Source: JBMNOI01 sp050942995 (lineage in GTDB: Bacteria; Chloroflexota; Anaerolineae; UBA1429). Taken from it: DNA of 16,312 nucleotides. The stretch is taken from positions 1 through 16,312 of the forward strand of contig JBMNOI010000082.1 of the NCBI GenBank assembly GCA_050942995.1, written 5' to 3'. Below, one piece after another: positions 15,245 through 16,312 of the stretch. The notes below the pieces were generated by a model that did no database searches, was not told the DNA's origin, and was given only the letters and a program-made list of their open reading frames with translations. The position numbers and the translations under genes were made by a program. The number at the start of each line of letters is the position of its first letter. The stretch's first letter is position 1.

Positions 15245-16312
15245 CTATCCCTCTGCCACCGCCGAGTCAGCGGACGACGCCGTTCGCCCCATGATGGAGA
15301 GGTCATCTGTCAGCGTATCGGGCAGGATGCTCGGCGTCGAGCAGGTCACCTCTTCGGCCGGCTCGAACGCCACCCCGCGAATCAGGCAATCGAAAAGGCG
15401 CTCATATTCGTCGATGGAGCGTTGTGGGTCGAACACAGCGCGAATCAGCTCGTAGGGCCGGGTATATTCCTGTGGTGAGCTCAGGACGTCGATCAGCCCC
15501 TGCGCCAGCGACCGCTCATCGCGAGGCTCGACCAGTCGCCCCATCCCCGAACGCAGCACCGCCTGCCGCGCACCGGGGATATTGCTGGCGACCACCGGCG
15601 TGCCACAAAGCATGGCCTCGATCTGCACGCTGGGGAAGCAATCGGTACGGCTGGGCAGAGCAAAGACATCGCACATGGCGTAGAAATTCGCCAGCTTTTG
15701 CCGGTCGGTGATCAACCCCATCATCACGATATGATCGCGATATGCGTCGAACAGATGCTGCCAGCGCCCGAAAAAGTTCTCGTATACGACGTTATGTTCA
15801 CCGGCGTAGGCAAACACGACATGGGGTATCCGCTCGATGACATGAGGGATTGCCTTCAGCAGATAATCGAACCCCTTCTCCTCTACAAATCGCCCCGCGA
15901 AACCCACAATGGGGCGCCCCTCCAATCCCAACTCTCGCCGCCAGGCCGCCACGGCTTGCGCATCGGGCCGTTCGGATTCGATGGTGGGGCAGATGGCAGC
16001 CACCTTGTGCAGATAAGGGCGCATAAAGGCCGAGTGCTCGGCATAATCGCGACTGTGCGTCGTAATCACATCTGCCGACGCGGCGCCACGATCCAGCATA
16101 AAGCCCACAATCTTTTGTACGATCTGGTTGAACAATCCATCGGGCATAACCAGATCGCCGTGGTTCGTCATCACCATCTTGCGATCGACGCGGTGAGCCA
16201 GCGCGCCCACCAGCCACGTCTCCAGCATGGGGATATGGGCCTGCACCACATCATGCTCACGAATCAGCCGGTTGAACGCGAATGGAAAGTTCGGCATGAC
16301 CCGACCACGGCT
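15245..16312 (-). CDS. GT4-type glycosyltransferase (N-terminus outside window)
   Basis: The frame is open from the right edge of the window to TAG at 15245, about 355 residues. The ATG at 16297 is unlikely to be the true start, because the reading frame stays open upstream of it and the usual N-terminal Rossmann strand and glycine loop are missing, so roughly 70 more residues are expected. Counting from that methionine, the N-terminal domain shows DVVQAHIPM (16-24) and TNHGDLV (44-50), while the C-terminal GT-B domain shows VGFAGRFVEEKG (131-142) and DCFPSVQIEAMLCGTPV (219-235). The last is the family's E-x7-E sugar-nucleotide motif in a D-x7-E form (D219, E227). A 50-residue polar tail ends the protein. 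It should be a soluble or peripheral cytosolic enzyme that adds a sugar from a nucleotide donor to a growing glycan. It heads the visible operon. Confidence 0.93.
   Translation of the reverse strand, partial: SRGRVMPNFPFAFNRLIREHDVVQAHIPMLETWLVGALAHRVDRKMVMTNHGDLVMPDGLFNQIVQKIVGFMLDRGAASADVITTHSRDYAEHSAFMRPYLHKVAAICPTIESERPDAQAVAAWRRELGLEGRPIVGFAGRFVEEKGFDYLLKAIPHVIERIPHVVFAYAGEHNVVYENFFGRWQHLFDAYRDHIVMMGLITDRQKLANFYAMCDVFALPSRTDCFPSVQIEAMLCGTPVVASNIPGARQAVLRSGMGRLVEPRDERSLAQGLIDVLSSPQEYTRPYELIRAVFDPQRSIDEYERLFDCLIRGVAFEPAEEVTCSTPSILPDTLTDDLSIMGRTASSADSAVAEG

Overview
The window is a compact, GC-rich piece of bacterial chromosome in which every supported gene lies on the minus strand, so transcription runs from right to left. 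The content is almost entirely multi-span membrane glycosyltransferases of GT-C type together with DUF2298 proteins (the 'Chlor_Arch_YYY' family, TIGR03662, named for a YYYxG motif). That family is known mainly from Chloroflexota and some Archaea. With bacterial Shine-Dalgarno sites and a sigma70-like extended -10 box, a member of the Chloroflexota is the most likely source. This is inferred from gene content only.

Layout in transcription order: (1) a GT4-type cytosolic glycosyltransferase whose 5' end runs off the window (16312-15245); (2) an FkbM-family methyltransferase (15221-14430); (3) and (4) two related GT-C membrane proteins (14398-12407 and 12403-10451); (5) a very large gene (10446-3251) encoding a GT39-like domain followed by two YYY domains, interrupted in this sequence by a -1 frame change at a run of seven T (5308-5314); (6) a stand-alone YYY protein (3223-818); and (7) after a 70-base gap with its own promoter, the start of another GT-C-like membrane protein (747 to the left edge) that resembles the YYY-associated Agl23-type family. 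Gaps between genes 1 to 6 are 3 to 31 bases, so they look like one operon.

Together the genes suggest assembly of a cell-surface glycan or glycosylation of exported proteins or lipids. The GT4 enzyme and the methyltransferase would act on nucleotide-sugar-derived intermediates at the cytosolic face. The GT-C and YYY proteins would transfer lipid-linked sugars on the outer face of the membrane. The role of the YYY domains is not established; the three copies here allow a comparison that points to a few invariant polar motifs.

The most interesting site is the frame change at 5308-5314. It has an in-frame U UUU UUU heptamer, a stop codon two codons later and a 7-bp all-GC hairpin six bases downstream. 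It could be a programmed -1 frameshift joining two parts of a ~2,400-residue protein, a real mutation, or a one-base homopolymer error. The sequence alone cannot separate these. No RNA genes, mobile elements, CRISPR arrays or plus-strand genes were found, and no stretch over 300 bases lacks a gene.
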